Below, piece by piece: positions 1 through 7,847 of a stretch of DNA of 64,000 nucleotides (position 1 is the first letter of the stretch; every line of letters starts with the position of its first letter). The notes below the pieces were generated by a model, which was not told the DNA's origin, ran no database searches, and was given only the letters and a program-made list of their open reading frames with translations. Origin of the DNA: Bacteroidales bacterium (GTDB lineage: Bacteria; Bacteroidota; Bacteroidia; Bacteroidales; UBA932); the NCBI GenBank assembly GCA_017519865.1, contig JAFWRQ010000007.1:1-64000 (forward strand), in the 5' to 3' direction. Both the position numbers and the translations under genes were made by a program.

Positions 1-246
1 GAGCGGCTCGGGCGCGCCGGCGGCGACGGCCTCGACAGGCCCGGCCACGGCGCCCGCCACTGGCGCCGCGGACACTGCCGTCCTCAGCCGCACCAGCGGC
101 AGGACGAAGCACGCGGCGCTTCCCGCCAGCAGGGCGATGCGGTTGAAACGGAAAAGCGAAGTCCGTCTCATAACCAGCAGGAAGAAAGCGTAGAAGATTG
201 CCAGGTACAGGCTGCTTCTGCCTATATATAATAAGAACTCACACAT
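1..246 (-). CDS. M56 family (BlaR1-like) sensor peptidase, N-terminus only
   Basis: The first 82 codons are present and the gene runs off the left edge. The ATG is at 246-244 on the minus strand. The translation starts MCEFLLYIGRSSLYLAIFYA and continues with a second hydrophobic stretch followed by an Ala/Pro/Val-rich linker, the same layout as the N-terminus of the complete M56 protein at 6164. It lies 42 nt downstream of a BlaI-type repressor on the same strand, the usual BlaI-BlaR1 order. The zinc-protease part is outside the window, so the M56 assignment rests on membrane topology, similarity to the 6164 gene and context. Confidence 0.75.
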   Translation of the reverse strand, partial: MCEFLLYIGRSSLYLAIFYAFFLLVMRRTSLFRFNRIALLAGSAACFVLPLVRLRTAVSAAPVAGAVAGPVEAVAAGAPEPL

Positions 247-288
247 AGTTTCCTTCTTAGATCACAATCACATCACGTCCTTCCGGTT

Positions 289-666
289 TCATTTCACGCT
301 ATTGTTCCTGCCCTCCTCTATACGGGCGATTAGTTCCTTCAATTCGTCCAGGTCCATCCTGTCTTCCTCCACGAACTGGGATACCAATTGCGTATATGAA
401 TTGCCATAGTACCTGGCCACAACGTCCCCAATGGTCGTCCCCCTGTACTCCCTCTCGGAAATGAGAGCCGTGTACTGGAAGCTGTTCGCCATGGGTCTTC
501 TCCCGAGGAACCCCTTCTCTTCCAGGAACTTGACCTGCGTCGCGACAGTATTATAATTCGGTTTCGGCTCCGGCATCCTCGCAACGATATCCCTGATGAA
601 CATATCACCGCCATCCCACACTATCTGCATGATGGCCTCCTCTTTGGCTGTCAGTCTTGACTTCAT
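289..666 (-). CDS. BlaI/MecI-type winged-helix transcriptional repressor
   Basis: A 125-residue protein with the whole BlaI/MecI layout: an N-terminal winged helix beginning MKSRLTAKEEAIMQIVWDGG, a recognition region around YNTVATQVKFLEEKGFLGRR (residues 38-57) and a C-terminal dimerisation helix pair rich in Asp/Glu. In this family the paired M56 membrane protease triggers loss of the repressor when a signal is sensed. The frame stays open further upstream but the family start is the ATG at 666. It is a paralogue of the repressor at 5794 (shared T.KEE.IM and GDVV..YYG.SY motifs) and precedes a partial M56 gene. Confidence 0.93.
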   Translation of the reverse strand: MKSRLTAKEEAIMQIVWDGGDMFIRDIVARMPEPKPNYNTVATQVKFLEEKGFLGRRPMANSFQYTALISEREYRGTTIGDVVARYYGNSYTQLVSQFVEEDRMDLDELKELIARIEEGRNNSVK

Positions 667-787
667 ATAATTGATTGAATTAATACTCTTTATTAGCATT
701 CTCCTCCCCGCTAACCTATCCTGCCGGTCTGCTCCTTTATCCCACCCTTCACGGCAGATTCCACCAGTTTCAACCAGCTCCCCACTG

Positions 788-830
788 CAAATATAAGCAT
801 TATTTCCATATCTCCTAATTTTTTTAGTAG
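788..830 (-). promoter_or_regulatory. Promoter and probable BlaI operator of the 289-666 repressor
   Basis: On the minus strand a Bacteroidetes -7 element TATATTTG lies at 795-788. Sixteen bases upstream is the imperfect palindrome CTACTAAAAAAATTAGGAG (830-812). It matches the perfect palindrome upstream of the second BlaI gene (5727-5745) at 14 of 19 positions, with almost the same spacing to the -7 box (16 versus 15 nt). Overlap of the -33 region by the palindrome fits autorepression. The -7 box is seen directly; operator function is inferred from the shared sequence and spacing. The leader to the ATG at 666 is long, about 115 nt. Confidence 0.6.
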
Positions 831-1293
831 AAATATTATTTTTATTCGGACGCGCTCCGATTCTCACCAAGCTCAAAACCGGCCTTACAGACTCGAAAAC
901 GCACTCAACCCAGGATTGCAATCCCGGGCTAGGATCAAATACCGCCCTGAAACGATGATTACGCTCTCGCCCTATCCCCTGTCCCACGTAACCTTCGGGC
1001 TTTTCCCGAAGGATGACCCAAAAACTCCCACATCCTTCGGGATTTTCCCGAAGGACAGCCAACTGCGCAGCGGGCTGAATTCTCAGGAGGGAGACGGAGG
1101 GGTGGGAGAAGGAGTGGGAAAAGCGGGGGACGGGCGCTGCATAAGCCTGGACCTGCTTCAGTAAGAATCTTACTTTTTCATCATTCCAAACAGGGCAAAT
1201 AGCCTTTCCGGCCGCCCCTGACGGAGTTTTTTGCCTTTATCCGTTTCCATTTTGCATAAACGGACTGTGACGCGTACCTTGCGCAAAAAAAAG
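831..1293. other. Gene-poor spacer with palindromes upstream of a transposase-like gene
   Basis: Together with 667-811 this is a gap of more than 600 nt between the left BlaI gene and the transposase-like gene at 1294. An 82-codon open frame on the plus strand (916-1164) has no recognisable domain and spans the hairpins, so it is not called. The spacer holds two near-identical hairpins (992-1055), the small palindrome AGTAAGAATCTTACT at 1160-1174, and a direct approach of A-rich sequence to the ATG at 1294. I see no RNA gene here. Confidence 0.5.
992..1055. repeat. Tandem pair of near-identical hairpins
   Basis: Two perfect hairpins about 41 nt apart: CCTTCGGG with CCCGAAGG (992-999 and 1005-1012) and TCCTTCGGG with CCCGAAGGA (1033-1041 and 1047-1055), each with a short T-rich loop. 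They lie about 240 nt upstream of a Y1/HUH transposase-like gene. Paired short palindromes beside such a gene are what REP sequences look like. A stacked terminator is the alternative, but the only gene reading towards them ends far away. Confidence 0.6.
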
Positions 1294-2139
1294 ATGGACG
1301 AAGGGATAAAGGATATTTGGCATGTGTACTCTGACGGAACGAGGGCGGACATACCTTTCTTTTCCGATGAGGACAAGACGTTTGCCTGGAACAGTGTGGC
1401 AATCTGCGCCGAAAGGGCAGGAGTGAGGGTCCTGGTATCCACCGTCAACGACACTCATCTGCACGTTTTGGTACGAGGTGAAAAGGACAGGGTCCTGAGA
1501 TTCAAGGCGGCATTGCAGCAACGGTTGACAAGACGATACAACAGGATACATTTTGCATCCAATGAGGTTCAGACCAGGAAGGAGGCGATGTCCAAGTTCA
1601 TGTATGTCTACCGGAACTGCCTGGATTTCTACAAAAAGATGCCAGGAGAATACCGCTGGGGGTCAGGCAATATCTACTTTTCCGAGTTGAGCCGACGCCC
1701 TCCGGCCAACCGCCTGGGAATAATGTCGCTGAGGGAGCAATACCGTTGTTTCAAAACCAGGACAAAACTGCCTGAAGACTGGCTCGTGGATGCGGGGGGA
1801 CGCATACTCCCAGAGTGTTTTATCGACTATAACCACGTCGAACATCTGTTCGGGTCGGTCAGGACCTTCATAGCTTTTCTGTATGTCCGGCGCGAGGATG
1901 AAACGGCCATAAAGAAGGAGATACATAGCAACTATCTGGAATCCAGAAGCATCCAGGACCTCAGACGGATAGGCAACGAGTATTGTGTCGGCGTATGCGG
2001 CAAGACTCTCGTCAAAGTGGATGTCCGGATCCGCCTGGCCATAGCGGCCAGGATGATACGGGACGGCATCGCCGGCAAATCAGCCAGCCTCGCCAAGGCC
2101 CTGCTGCTCAAGCCTGACGACCTCAACATGCTCGTCTGA
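1294..2139 (+). CDS. REP-associated-type tyrosine (Y1/HUH) transposase-like protein, copy 1
   Basis: About 281 residues from the ATG at 1294, preceded by an A-rich stretch; a TTG 63 nt upstream is possible but less likely. The HUH metal-binding motif is THLHVLV, and the nucleophile region is YVYRN followed by YRWGSGNIYF, corresponding to the Y..N...YPWSS region of the Y1 transposase family. The C-terminal third ends in a predicted helix-turn-helix (LAIAARMIRDG...). Copies at 21172 and 45240 share WH near the N-terminus, the HUH motif, YxxRN and the same C-terminal region. There are no insertion-sequence ends, so it looks like a single-copy resident RAYT-type gene rather than an active IS. Confidence 0.8.
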   Translation: MDEGIKDIWHVYSDGTRADIPFFSDEDKTFAWNSVAICAERAGVRVLVSTVNDTHLHVLVRGEKDRVLRFKAALQQRLTRRYNRIHFASNEVQTRKEAMSKFMYVYRNCLDFYKKMPGEYRWGSGNIYFSELSRRPPANRLGIMSLREQYRCFKTRTKLPEDWLVDAGGRILPECFIDYNHVEHLFGSVRTFIAFLYVRREDETAIKKEIHSNYLESRSIQDLRRIGNEYCVGVCGKTLVKVDVRIRLAIAARMIRDGIAGKSASLAKALLLKPDDLNMLV

Positions 2140-2143
2140 CCTG

Positions 2144-2914
2144 TCAGCGCTCGAAATGCTGGTAATCCTTGGAACGGGTCCAGGAGCCTCCCCAGTGGAA
2201 GCCGTGCTCGAGGAAAAGGCGGTGGCAGAGGTCGCCGCGCTCTATCTTATACGGAAATGAAGCCGAACGGTCGACGTAGGGGGCTGCGGAAGCGGGCTCG
2301 ATAATGCGCGCACCCGCGGGCGTGACGCGGTAATAGGGGTTGTAGAGAGGGTTGATGTCAACGGCCTCGCCGTAGGCATGCTTGGAAACTGCATTCATGG
2401 AGGCCTTGTGGCGATAGTTGAAACAGGAACTGTTGTTGGCGGTCATGGAAGCCTCGTCGTCGGCGTCATAGTCGTCGATCAGGCGCATCTTCTCGATGGG
2501 ATAGCCTGCGTCGTAGAGAGCCCTGAATATCTCCAGAAGGTCTCCAGAAATGGATTTGTTGGCAATCATCTCCCCGACGAGCGTCCTGCCGGACAGGTCC
2601 TTGTGGAGAACGCGAAGGTAGCGCAGGTCCTCCACGACGACGGGGCAGCCGTCCTTGTAGGACCGGCCGTACATACGGGTGAAGACCGTACTGTCGACGG
2701 GGACGGCGGAGAAGAACGCGGAAGTGTCCATCCCGTCAAGAGCACCCGCAGGGATGATATCGCCGGGAACGAAAGAATCAGGACGGACTTCCGTCGGATG
2801 GATATCGGAAACGGAGGCAGAGACAGTTGAAACGTCTCCGCCGTTTCGACGGCAAGCGACCAGCGAAAGCATCGCTGCCATCATAATGGCCGATAACCTG
2901 AACGCCCTGCCCAT
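2144..2914 (-). CDS. M15-type D-alanyl-D-alanine carboxypeptidase-like lipoprotein
   Basis: A 256-residue protein with a lipoprotein signal ending SLVAC (Cys21), so probably membrane-anchored on the periplasmic side. The C-terminal half carries the M15/VanY zinc-peptidase signature SKHAYGEAVDINP and the later metal/catalytic segment DYQHFE, with GFHWGGSW between. Family members trim peptidoglycan stem peptides or cross-bridges; the exact substrate cannot be read. The start overlaps the stop of the DUF2130 gene by one base (TGATG), suggesting translational coupling. Confidence 0.85.
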   Translation of the reverse strand: MGRAFRLSAIMMAAMLSLVACRRNGGDVSTVSASVSDIHPTEVRPDSFVPGDIIPAGALDGMDTSAFFSAVPVDSTVFTRMYGRSYKDGCPVVVEDLRYLRVLHKDLSGRTLVGEMIANKSISGDLLEIFRALYDAGYPIEKMRLIDDYDADDEASMTANNSSCFNYRHKASMNAVSKHAYGEAVDINPLYNPYYRVTPAGARIIEPASAAPYVDRSASFPYKIERGDLCHRLFLEHGFHWGGSWTRSKDYQHFER

Positions 2915-4122
2915 CAGTCGATCATTCCTGACAGATCTTCGAATTTTGCCATCATAGTGGGATTGCCCTTGGTCAATTTCTTGATGGTCAGCGCATCGGC
3001 CTTGTCATTGGCCAGCCGGAGGTTGTTCTCTGAACCGATCAGCGCCTCCTTTATCTTCTGGAGATGCGCGATGGACTTGTCTATCTCATCGATGGCGGTC
3101 TTGAACTTGTCGCTGGCCAGACGGTAGTTGCGCCCGAAAGCTTCCTTGAATGCCATGAGATTCTCTTCGAAATGCGTCACGTCCAGGGACTGGCTCTTAG
3201 CCTCAGCCAACTGCTTCTGGTAGTCGACAGTCTTGCGCGCTGCCCCCACCAGAAGGGTGATCATCGACTTGAAGAACTGCGGACGTATCACGTACATCTT
3301 GGGATAGCGGTAAGACACATCCACGATGCCGCCATTGTACAGTTCGCTCTCCGGCTCCAGCAAAGACACCAGAACGGCGTACTCGCAGCCCTTGGCATTG
3401 CGGTCGGCGTCCAGTTTCTTGAAGAAATCCTCGTTCTTGTGCTTGGTCGCGGTTTCGTCCATCTCGTTCTTCATCTCGAACATAATGGAAATATACTCGA
3501 AACCGTCCACGAAATCGCGGAAAATAAAGTCGCCCTTGGAGCCCCCCGAAGCGTCATTGTCCTTCTCGAAATAGGCATTGGGGAACATCGGTCTCATCTC
3601 CCCGTTGAAGATCGTGCTGCAATGGACTTCCAGCGTCTCGCCGACCATCTTGGTCGAAAGACGGGTCTTGAGATCCTTATAATAGGCGACTTGCTCTTCG
3701 GCAGCCTTGAGTTTGCCCTCGTAGGACTCCTTGATGCTGTTCTCACGGACGCTCGCCTCGGAGCGTGCAAGTTTCGCATCAGCCTTAAGCTGCACGATCT
3801 CCGCTTCCTTGGCGCGCAATGTCTCCACCGCCCGCTGCTGCTCCTGCAGCACGGCGATGCGCAGAGCATCTGCGCTCTGCCCTGCAGCAGCCTTGAGCGC
3901 GGCAATTTCATTGTCGCGCTTGAATATTTCGCCCTGCCAGGCCTTCTCAGCCCTGGCAGCACGCGCCTGCTCCTCCGCCTGCTGCTGGCGACGCAGCTCT
4001 GCGAGCCGCTTCGCCACCTCGGCGTCGAACTCGGCGCCCTTCACTTGACTCACTATCGAGGCATAATCAGCCTCGTCCACGGAAAAAACGCTTCCGCATT
4101 TGGGACATTTCAATTCTCTCAT
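2914..4122 (-). CDS. DUF2130 family protein with zinc-ribbon-like N-terminus and coiled coil
   Basis: About 402 residues, starting at the ATG at 4122 ([20 protein letters not shown]). The N-terminus has a single CPKCG knuckle. Residues about 40-170 form a charged Ala/Glu/Gln-rich coiled coil. The C-terminal domain has GDFIFRD and then FEMKNEMDE, which resembles the D...ExK arrangement of PD-(D/E)XK nucleases. DUF2130 proteins are widespread and uncharacterised as far as I know. The gene is divergent from purA and translationally coupled to the downstream M15 lipoprotein. The nuclease idea is inference from the motif only. Confidence 0.8.
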   Translation of the reverse strand: MRELKCPKCGSVFSVDEADYASIVSQVKGAEFDAEVAKRLAELRRQQQAEEQARAARAEKAWQGEIFKRDNEIAALKAAAGQSADALRIAVLQEQQRAVETLRAKEAEIVQLKADAKLARSEASVRENSIKESYEGKLKAAEEQVAYYKDLKTRLSTKMVGETLEVHCSTIFNGEMRPMFPNAYFEKDNDASGGSKGDFIFRDFVDGFEYISIMFEMKNEMDETATKHKNEDFFKKLDADRNAKGCEYAVLVSLLEPESELYNGGIVDVSYRYPKMYVIRPQFFKSMITLLVGAARKTVDYQKQLAEAKSQSLDVTHFEENLMAFKEAFGRNYRLASDKFKTAIDEIDKSIAHLQKIKEALIGSENNLRLANDKADALTIKKLTKGNPTMMAKFEDLSGMID

Positions 4123-4167
4123 ACTCCTATATACGATATCAAGGGGAGAACCTTTCAAGATTACACA

Positions 4168-4207
4168 CAAAGTTATAACTTTTTTCCGTCCATTTTTCGT
4201 ATCTTTA
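4168..4207. promoter_or_regulatory. Divergent promoters for DUF2130 gene and purA
   Basis: Two Bacteroidetes -7 elements face away from each other: TAACTTTG on the minus strand (4175-4168), 46 nt from the DUF2130 ATG, and TATCTTTA on the plus strand (4200-4207), 31 nt from the purA ATG. Both fit TAnnTTTG with at most one mismatch. Confidence 0.55.
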
Positions 4208-4238
4208 CTCGGTTGTTCCACAAACAAGTAGTGTATTT

Positions 4239-5510
4239 ATGAAATCCAACAAGATCGACGTGGTGCTCGGGCTCCAGTGGGGCGACGAGGGCAAAGGCAA
4301 GGTCGTAGACGTATTAACTCCTGATTACAAGATTATTGCACGATTCCAGGGAGGCCCCAATGCCGGGCATTCACTGGTCTTCGACGGTGACGGCTTCGTA
4401 CTGCACACCGTACCTTCCGGCATCTTCCGCGAAGGCACGGTCAACGTCATCGGCAACGGCGTCGTGATCGACCCCGTCATCCTTATGGACGAGATCCACG
4501 CCATCGAGCAGAAAGCCGGAGACATCACCGGAAAACTCGTTATCTCCAAACGTGCCCACCTCATCCTCCCTACGCACCGCATGCTTGACGCTGCAAGCGA
4601 GGCCGCCAAGGGCAAGTCCAAGATCGGCTCCACCCTCAAGGGCATCGGACCGACCTATATGGACAAGACCGGGCGCAACGGCCTGCGCATAGGCGACATC
4701 CTCTCCGCGGATTTCATCAATAAATACGAAGCCCTGAAGCAGAAGCATTTCGGTCTGCTTTCCCAATATGACTTCCAGTTCGACATCACCGATTACGAGA
4801 AGCAATGGATGCTGGCTGTCGAGGAGATGAAGCGATTCGAATTCATAGAGAGCGAGGTGTACGTCAATAAAGCCCTCGACGAGGGTACGCCCATCCTCGC
4901 CGAAGGCGCACAGGGCTCCCTCCTCGACATCGATTTCGGCACATATCCTTTCGTGACCTCATCCAACACTATGAGTGCCGGTGTATGCACCGGGCTTGGA
5001 GTGGCGCCGACGCGCGTAGGAAAGGTGTACGGCATCTTCAAGGCCTACTGCACGCGCGTCGGCAGCGGTCCTTTCCCGACCGAGCTCTTCGATGAGGACG
5101 GCGAGAAGCTGCGCCGCATCGGACACGAGTACGGCGCCACCACGGGCCGCCCGCGCCGCTGCGGCTGGCTCGACCTCGTGGCGCTCAAATATGCCGTCAT
5201 GATGAGCGGAGTCTCCGACCTTATCATGATGAAGTCCGACGTGCTCGACGGCTTCGACACCATCAAGGTCGCCGTCGCCTATAAGGAAGGGGACAAGATC
5301 CTTGACAGCTTCCCCTACGACGGAGGCGTCAACATCGAGCCCGTCTACAAGGAGTTCCCCGGCTGGAAAGCCCCTCTGAGCGGCCTTCGCCGCTTCGAGG
5401 ACTTCCCCCAGGCCTTCAAGGGCTACATCGCCTTCATCGAGGCCGAGACCGGATGCCGCATCAGCATCGTCTCCGTCGGCCCCGACCGCAACGCCACCGT
5501 CGTCCGCTAG
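4239..5510 (+). CDS. purA: Adenylosuccinate synthetase
   Basis: A 423-residue enzyme that joins IMP and aspartate using GTP, the first step from IMP to AMP, in the cytosol. The N-terminal GTP/IMP loop is QWGDEGKGK, then NAGHS and the switch-like segment GSTLKGIGPTYMDKTGRNG; the C-terminal guanine/Asp-binding part includes TTGRPRRCGWLD. Length is normal for bacteria. It stands alone behind its own promoter; the next step's enzyme, purB, lies 2.3 kb downstream on the opposite strand. A strong terminator follows at 5551. Confidence 0.98.
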   Translation: MKSNKIDVVLGLQWGDEGKGKVVDVLTPDYKIIARFQGGPNAGHSLVFDGDGFVLHTVPSGIFREGTVNVIGNGVVIDPVILMDEIHAIEQKAGDITGKLVISKRAHLILPTHRMLDAASEAAKGKSKIGSTLKGIGPTYMDKTGRNGLRIGDILSADFINKYEALKQKHFGLLSQYDFQFDITDYEKQWMLAVEEMKRFEFIESEVYVNKALDEGTPILAEGAQGSLLDIDFGTYPFVTSSNTMSAGVCTGLGVAPTRVGKVYGIFKAYCTRVGSGPFPTELFDEDGEKLRRIGHEYGATTGRPRRCGWLDLVALKYAVMMSGVSDLIMMKSDVLDGFDTIKVAVAYKEGDKILDSFPYDGGVNIEPVYKEFPGWKAPLSGLRRFEDFPQAFKGYIAFIEAETGCRISIVSVGPDRNATVVR

Positions 5511-5550
5511 CCTCCTCACTCTACCCGGAATTACTCCGGCATTCAATACA

Positions 5551-5587
5551 GGAAAAAGCACAGATCACATTGATTTGTGCTTTTTCC
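5551..5587 (+). terminator. Strong hairpin after purA
   Basis: Perfect 12-bp arms GGAAAAAGCACA (5551-5562) and TGTGCTTTTTCC (5576-5587). The T-run is inside the stem, so it can terminate transcription from either side. It is also the first of three related hairpins here. Confidence 0.7.
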
Positions 5588-5680
5588 GGCTCCAAGGGAA
5601 CAGAATAAGCACAAAACCTCACCTCTTGTGCTTGTTCCTCCTCATTTCAAGCACAAAACCGTCGTTCCTGTGCCTGAGCC
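5551..5680. repeat. Array of three related AAGCACA hairpins
   Basis: AAGCACA half-sites start at 5556, 5607 and 5649 (51- and 42-nt steps), each followed by a complementary TGTGCTT or TGTGCCT half-site. AAGCACAAAACC is repeated exactly at 5607 and 5649. The middle unit begins GGGAACAGAATAAGC (5596-5610), which matches the signature of the palindromic repeats flanking the transposase-like gene at 21172. No gene is visible in the 283-nt gap; the last 70 nt hold the BlaI operator and promoter. Confidence 0.6.
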
Positions 5681-5726
5681 GTTGCCCTCTCCACAATTCA
5701 GGAGCAACGAAAATAAGTAAAGAAAT

Positions 5727-5768
5727 CTACGAAAAAGTTTCGTAGTTTAAAATCTTTGTCTATATTTG
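5727..5768 (+). promoter_or_regulatory. BlaI operator and promoter of the second BlaI/M56 pair
   Basis: A perfect palindrome CTACGAAAAAGTTTCGTAG (5727-5745, 8-bp arms around AAG) lies 15 nt upstream of the -7 box TATATTTG (5761-5768). The ATG follows 25 nt later at 5794. The palindrome covers the -33 region, where a repressor would block polymerase. A degenerate copy at the left BlaI locus supports it as the operator of this repressor family. Confidence 0.75.
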
Positions 5769-5793
5769 TCGTGAGGACCAATCATAAGGCACT

Positions 5794-6159
5794 ATGAAAC
5801 AGAAACTCACGACAAAGGAAGAGGAGATAATGAACATCTTCTGGCAGAAGGGAGAATTGTGCATCAGGGAACTGGTGGACAGTTTCCCGGAGCCGAAGCC
5901 CGGTTATACCACCGTCTCCAAACAGGTGGGATTCCTCGAGGAGAAAGGATTCCTGCAGCGCAGGCCAATCGCCAACACCTTCCTGTACAAACCAGCCATC
6001 AGCGAACGCGATTACCACGGCATCACCATAGGAGACGTCGTGAACAAGTATTACGGCAAGTCCTACTCCAGCCTCGTCCTGCATTTCGTCGAGGACAAGA
6101 AGATGGACCTTGACGAACTCAAGGAAATAATAGACCTCATCGAGCATAAAGACAAATAA
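5794..6159 (+). CDS. BlaI/MecI-type winged-helix transcriptional repressor
   Basis: A 121-residue repressor: winged helix at residues 1-75 (MKQKLTTKEEEIMNIFWQKG, then YTTVSKQVGFLEEKGFLQRR) and a C-terminal dimerisation segment rich in acidic residues. It lies 4 nt upstream of its M56 partner, so the two are co-transcribed. The perfect palindrome at 5727 is its likely autoregulatory site. It is closely similar to the repressor at 289-666, so cross-regulation between the two loci is possible. In this order such pairs are not always linked to beta-lactamase, and none is present here. Confidence 0.95.
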   Translation: MKQKLTTKEEEIMNIFWQKGELCIRELVDSFPEPKPGYTTVSKQVGFLEEKGFLQRRPIANTFLYKPAISERDYHGITIGDVVNKYYGKSYSSLVLHFVEDKKMDLDELKEIIDLIEHKDK

Positions 6160-6163
6160 TGCC

Positions 6164-7786
6164 ATGCTGAACCTTGTCATATACGAAGCCAAAGTGGCCC
6201 TACTGCTGGCTATATTCTATATCTGCTACAGGGTTCTACTGAGCCGTGAGACCCTGCACAGGCTCAACCGTATCGTGCTCACAGGCAGTGTCTTGGTGTC
6301 CTTCATCCTGCCGTTCTGCGTGCTGACGGTCCACCGAACGGTGGAAGTGGCCGCCGGGGCGGACGCGCCCGCCTGGCCGGCCCTGCCGGCTTTGCCGCAG
6401 GGGCCGGCGGAGGCCGTGGCGGCCGCTGCCGCGGCGGAAGCCCCGAACGCTGCCGTACACGGCAGCTGGTGGCCGGCAGCCCTTGCCATGATATATATCG
6501 CAGGCGTCTTATTCTGCCTTGTAAGGATAGCGGTCGAACTGGTCCAGGTCAGCCGCATCATCCGTTCCGGGGAGTCTAACCCGCAGGATGACGGCACCGC
6601 CCTGGTCATCGTCGACCGTGACATTGCACCGTTCAGCTGGATGAAATGGATCGTTCTTTCGAGGGAAGACTATGAAAGCGGCAACACACACATACTTAAG
6701 CACGAGCGCGCGCACATCCGCCTCGGGCACGCGCGCGACCTGCTGTTCATCGACATCCTCTCCGCGATGCAGTGGTTCAACCCCGTGATGCAGATGCTCA
6801 AGGACGACCTCCGTGCCGTCTACGAGTACGAAGCGGACGATGCAGTCCTCCGCGAAGGAGCAAACATCAAGGAATACCAATACTCACTAATAAGAAAAGC
6901 TGTCAGTGCGAGCGGCTACTCCATCACCAACAGCTTTAATCACAGTATCCTTAAAAATCGTATTACTATGATGTCAAAACAAAAAAGCGTGACATTGCGG
7001 GGGCTGAGAGCCCTCTATGTCGTCCCGCTCGTCGCAGCGGGCCTGGCCTGCAACTCGCAGACCGTCACTGACTACAAAGTTAGTGAAGATTCTTCTGAAA
7101 CAAAAGCTGCCGGGCAGGAATTTCCCGGGCCGAGGGCTATTAATCTCCAGGTCGTCATGGAAGGAGAGGATGTAAGGTTTTATCTCAACGGCAATCCGGT
7201 AAGTTTGGATGAAGTCGGCAAAAAGGTGAATGACGTGCGCGGAGAAGACAATTACTTCTATGTCAACATTATCGGCGATCCTGAAGTGCAGATAGGATAT
7301 CTCCAAGATTTGAAAGAGGAACTTCGCAAGATCGATGCTCTGAAGATCATGTATTCGTGCAAAAAACCGGAAGTGAAAGTCGAAAGGAAACTCGAGCCGA
7401 TCGGGGCTGCGAAAAGCGTCCTTGAGTTTATGGAAAGATCAAGTGAAGGAGACGTCCAGATCCGTCTCAACAGCCTTGACAAGCTGTTGTATTTAAGGAC
7501 CGGAGGGAAAAAGGACATTAATGTCATCAATCAGGAAGACCTGTTTGACCTGGCGAAGAATGATATCGAGAAGAATAACGGCATCTCTTTCTTCTTCATA
7601 GCCGACCGCGGCTCCTCTTATGGAGCATATTCCGTCGCAGTCCAATCTGTCTATGACGCATTCAGGTCCGTCCGTGAAGATCTCGCCATGCAGGAATACG
7701 GTAAGACATTCGACGAGTTGGAAGAAGAACAGCAGGATGAACTGCGTGAAAAGTGCAGTGTAAGGATCTACGAAAGCAGTAAATAA
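6164..7786 (+). CDS. M56 family (BlaR1-like) membrane zinc protease with ExbD-like C-terminus
   Basis: A 540-residue integral membrane protein. Four transmembrane segments frame the M56 protease; the zinc motif HERAH is at residues 180-184 and a downstream EYEADDAV supplies the third ligand region. After the last membrane segment (around residue 285) comes a periplasmic domain. It does not have penicillin-binding motifs (no SxxK/KTG arrangement), and VNIIGDPEVQIGYLQDLKEE resembles ExbD-type domains. The sensed signal is therefore unlikely to be a beta-lactam acylating this protein. It is probably co-transcribed with the repressor 4 nt upstream. Confidence 0.88.
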   Translation: MLNLVIYEAKVALLLAIFYICYRVLLSRETLHRLNRIVLTGSVLVSFILPFCVLTVHRTVEVAAGADAPAWPALPALPQGPAEAVAAAAAAEAPNAAVHGSWWPAALAMIYIAGVLFCLVRIAVELVQVSRIIRSGESNPQDDGTALVIVDRDIAPFSWMKWIVLSREDYESGNTHILKHERAHIRLGHARDLLFIDILSAMQWFNPVMQMLKDDLRAVYEYEADDAVLREGANIKEYQYSLIRKAVSASGYSITNSFNHSILKNRITMMSKQKSVTLRGLRALYVVPLVAAGLACNSQTVTDYKVSEDSSETKAAGQEFPGPRAINLQVVMEGEDVRFYLNGNPVSLDEVGKKVNDVRGEDNYFYVNIIGDPEVQIGYLQDLKEELRKIDALKIMYSCKKPEVKVERKLEPIGAAKSVLEFMERSSEGDVQIRLNSLDKLLYLRTGGKKDINVINQEDLFDLAKNDIEKNNGISFFFIADRGSSYGAYSVAVQSVYDAFRSVREDLAMQEYGKTFDELEEEQQDELREKCSVRIYESSK

Positions 7787-7800
7787 AAGCTTTCATATGG

Positions 7801-7828
7801 AAAAAGGGCGGAATCATCCGCCCTTTTT
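7801..7828. terminator. Bidirectional terminator between M56 gene and purB
   Basis: AAAAAGGGCGG, a six-base loop, then CCGCCCTTTTT. It has A-run and T-run on opposite sides, placed between the convergent ends of the M56 gene (7786) and purB (7848). Confidence 0.85.
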
Positions 7829-7847
7829 TCCGTTAAGTGAACGGAAA

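Noticed and set aside
667-1062. N-terminal extension of the left BlaI protein reaching to 1062
   Set aside because: The extra residues are low-complexity and cover the operator, promoter and a hairpin; the family begins at MKSRLTAKEE (ATG at 666).
916-1164. 82-codon plus-strand open frame
   Set aside because: It is made of the hairpin repeats and has no start signal or domain.
6164-7786. Beta-lactam-sensing BlaR1 resistance locus
   Set aside because: The C-terminal domain is ExbD-like without penicillin-binding motifs, and no beta-lactamase gene is nearby.
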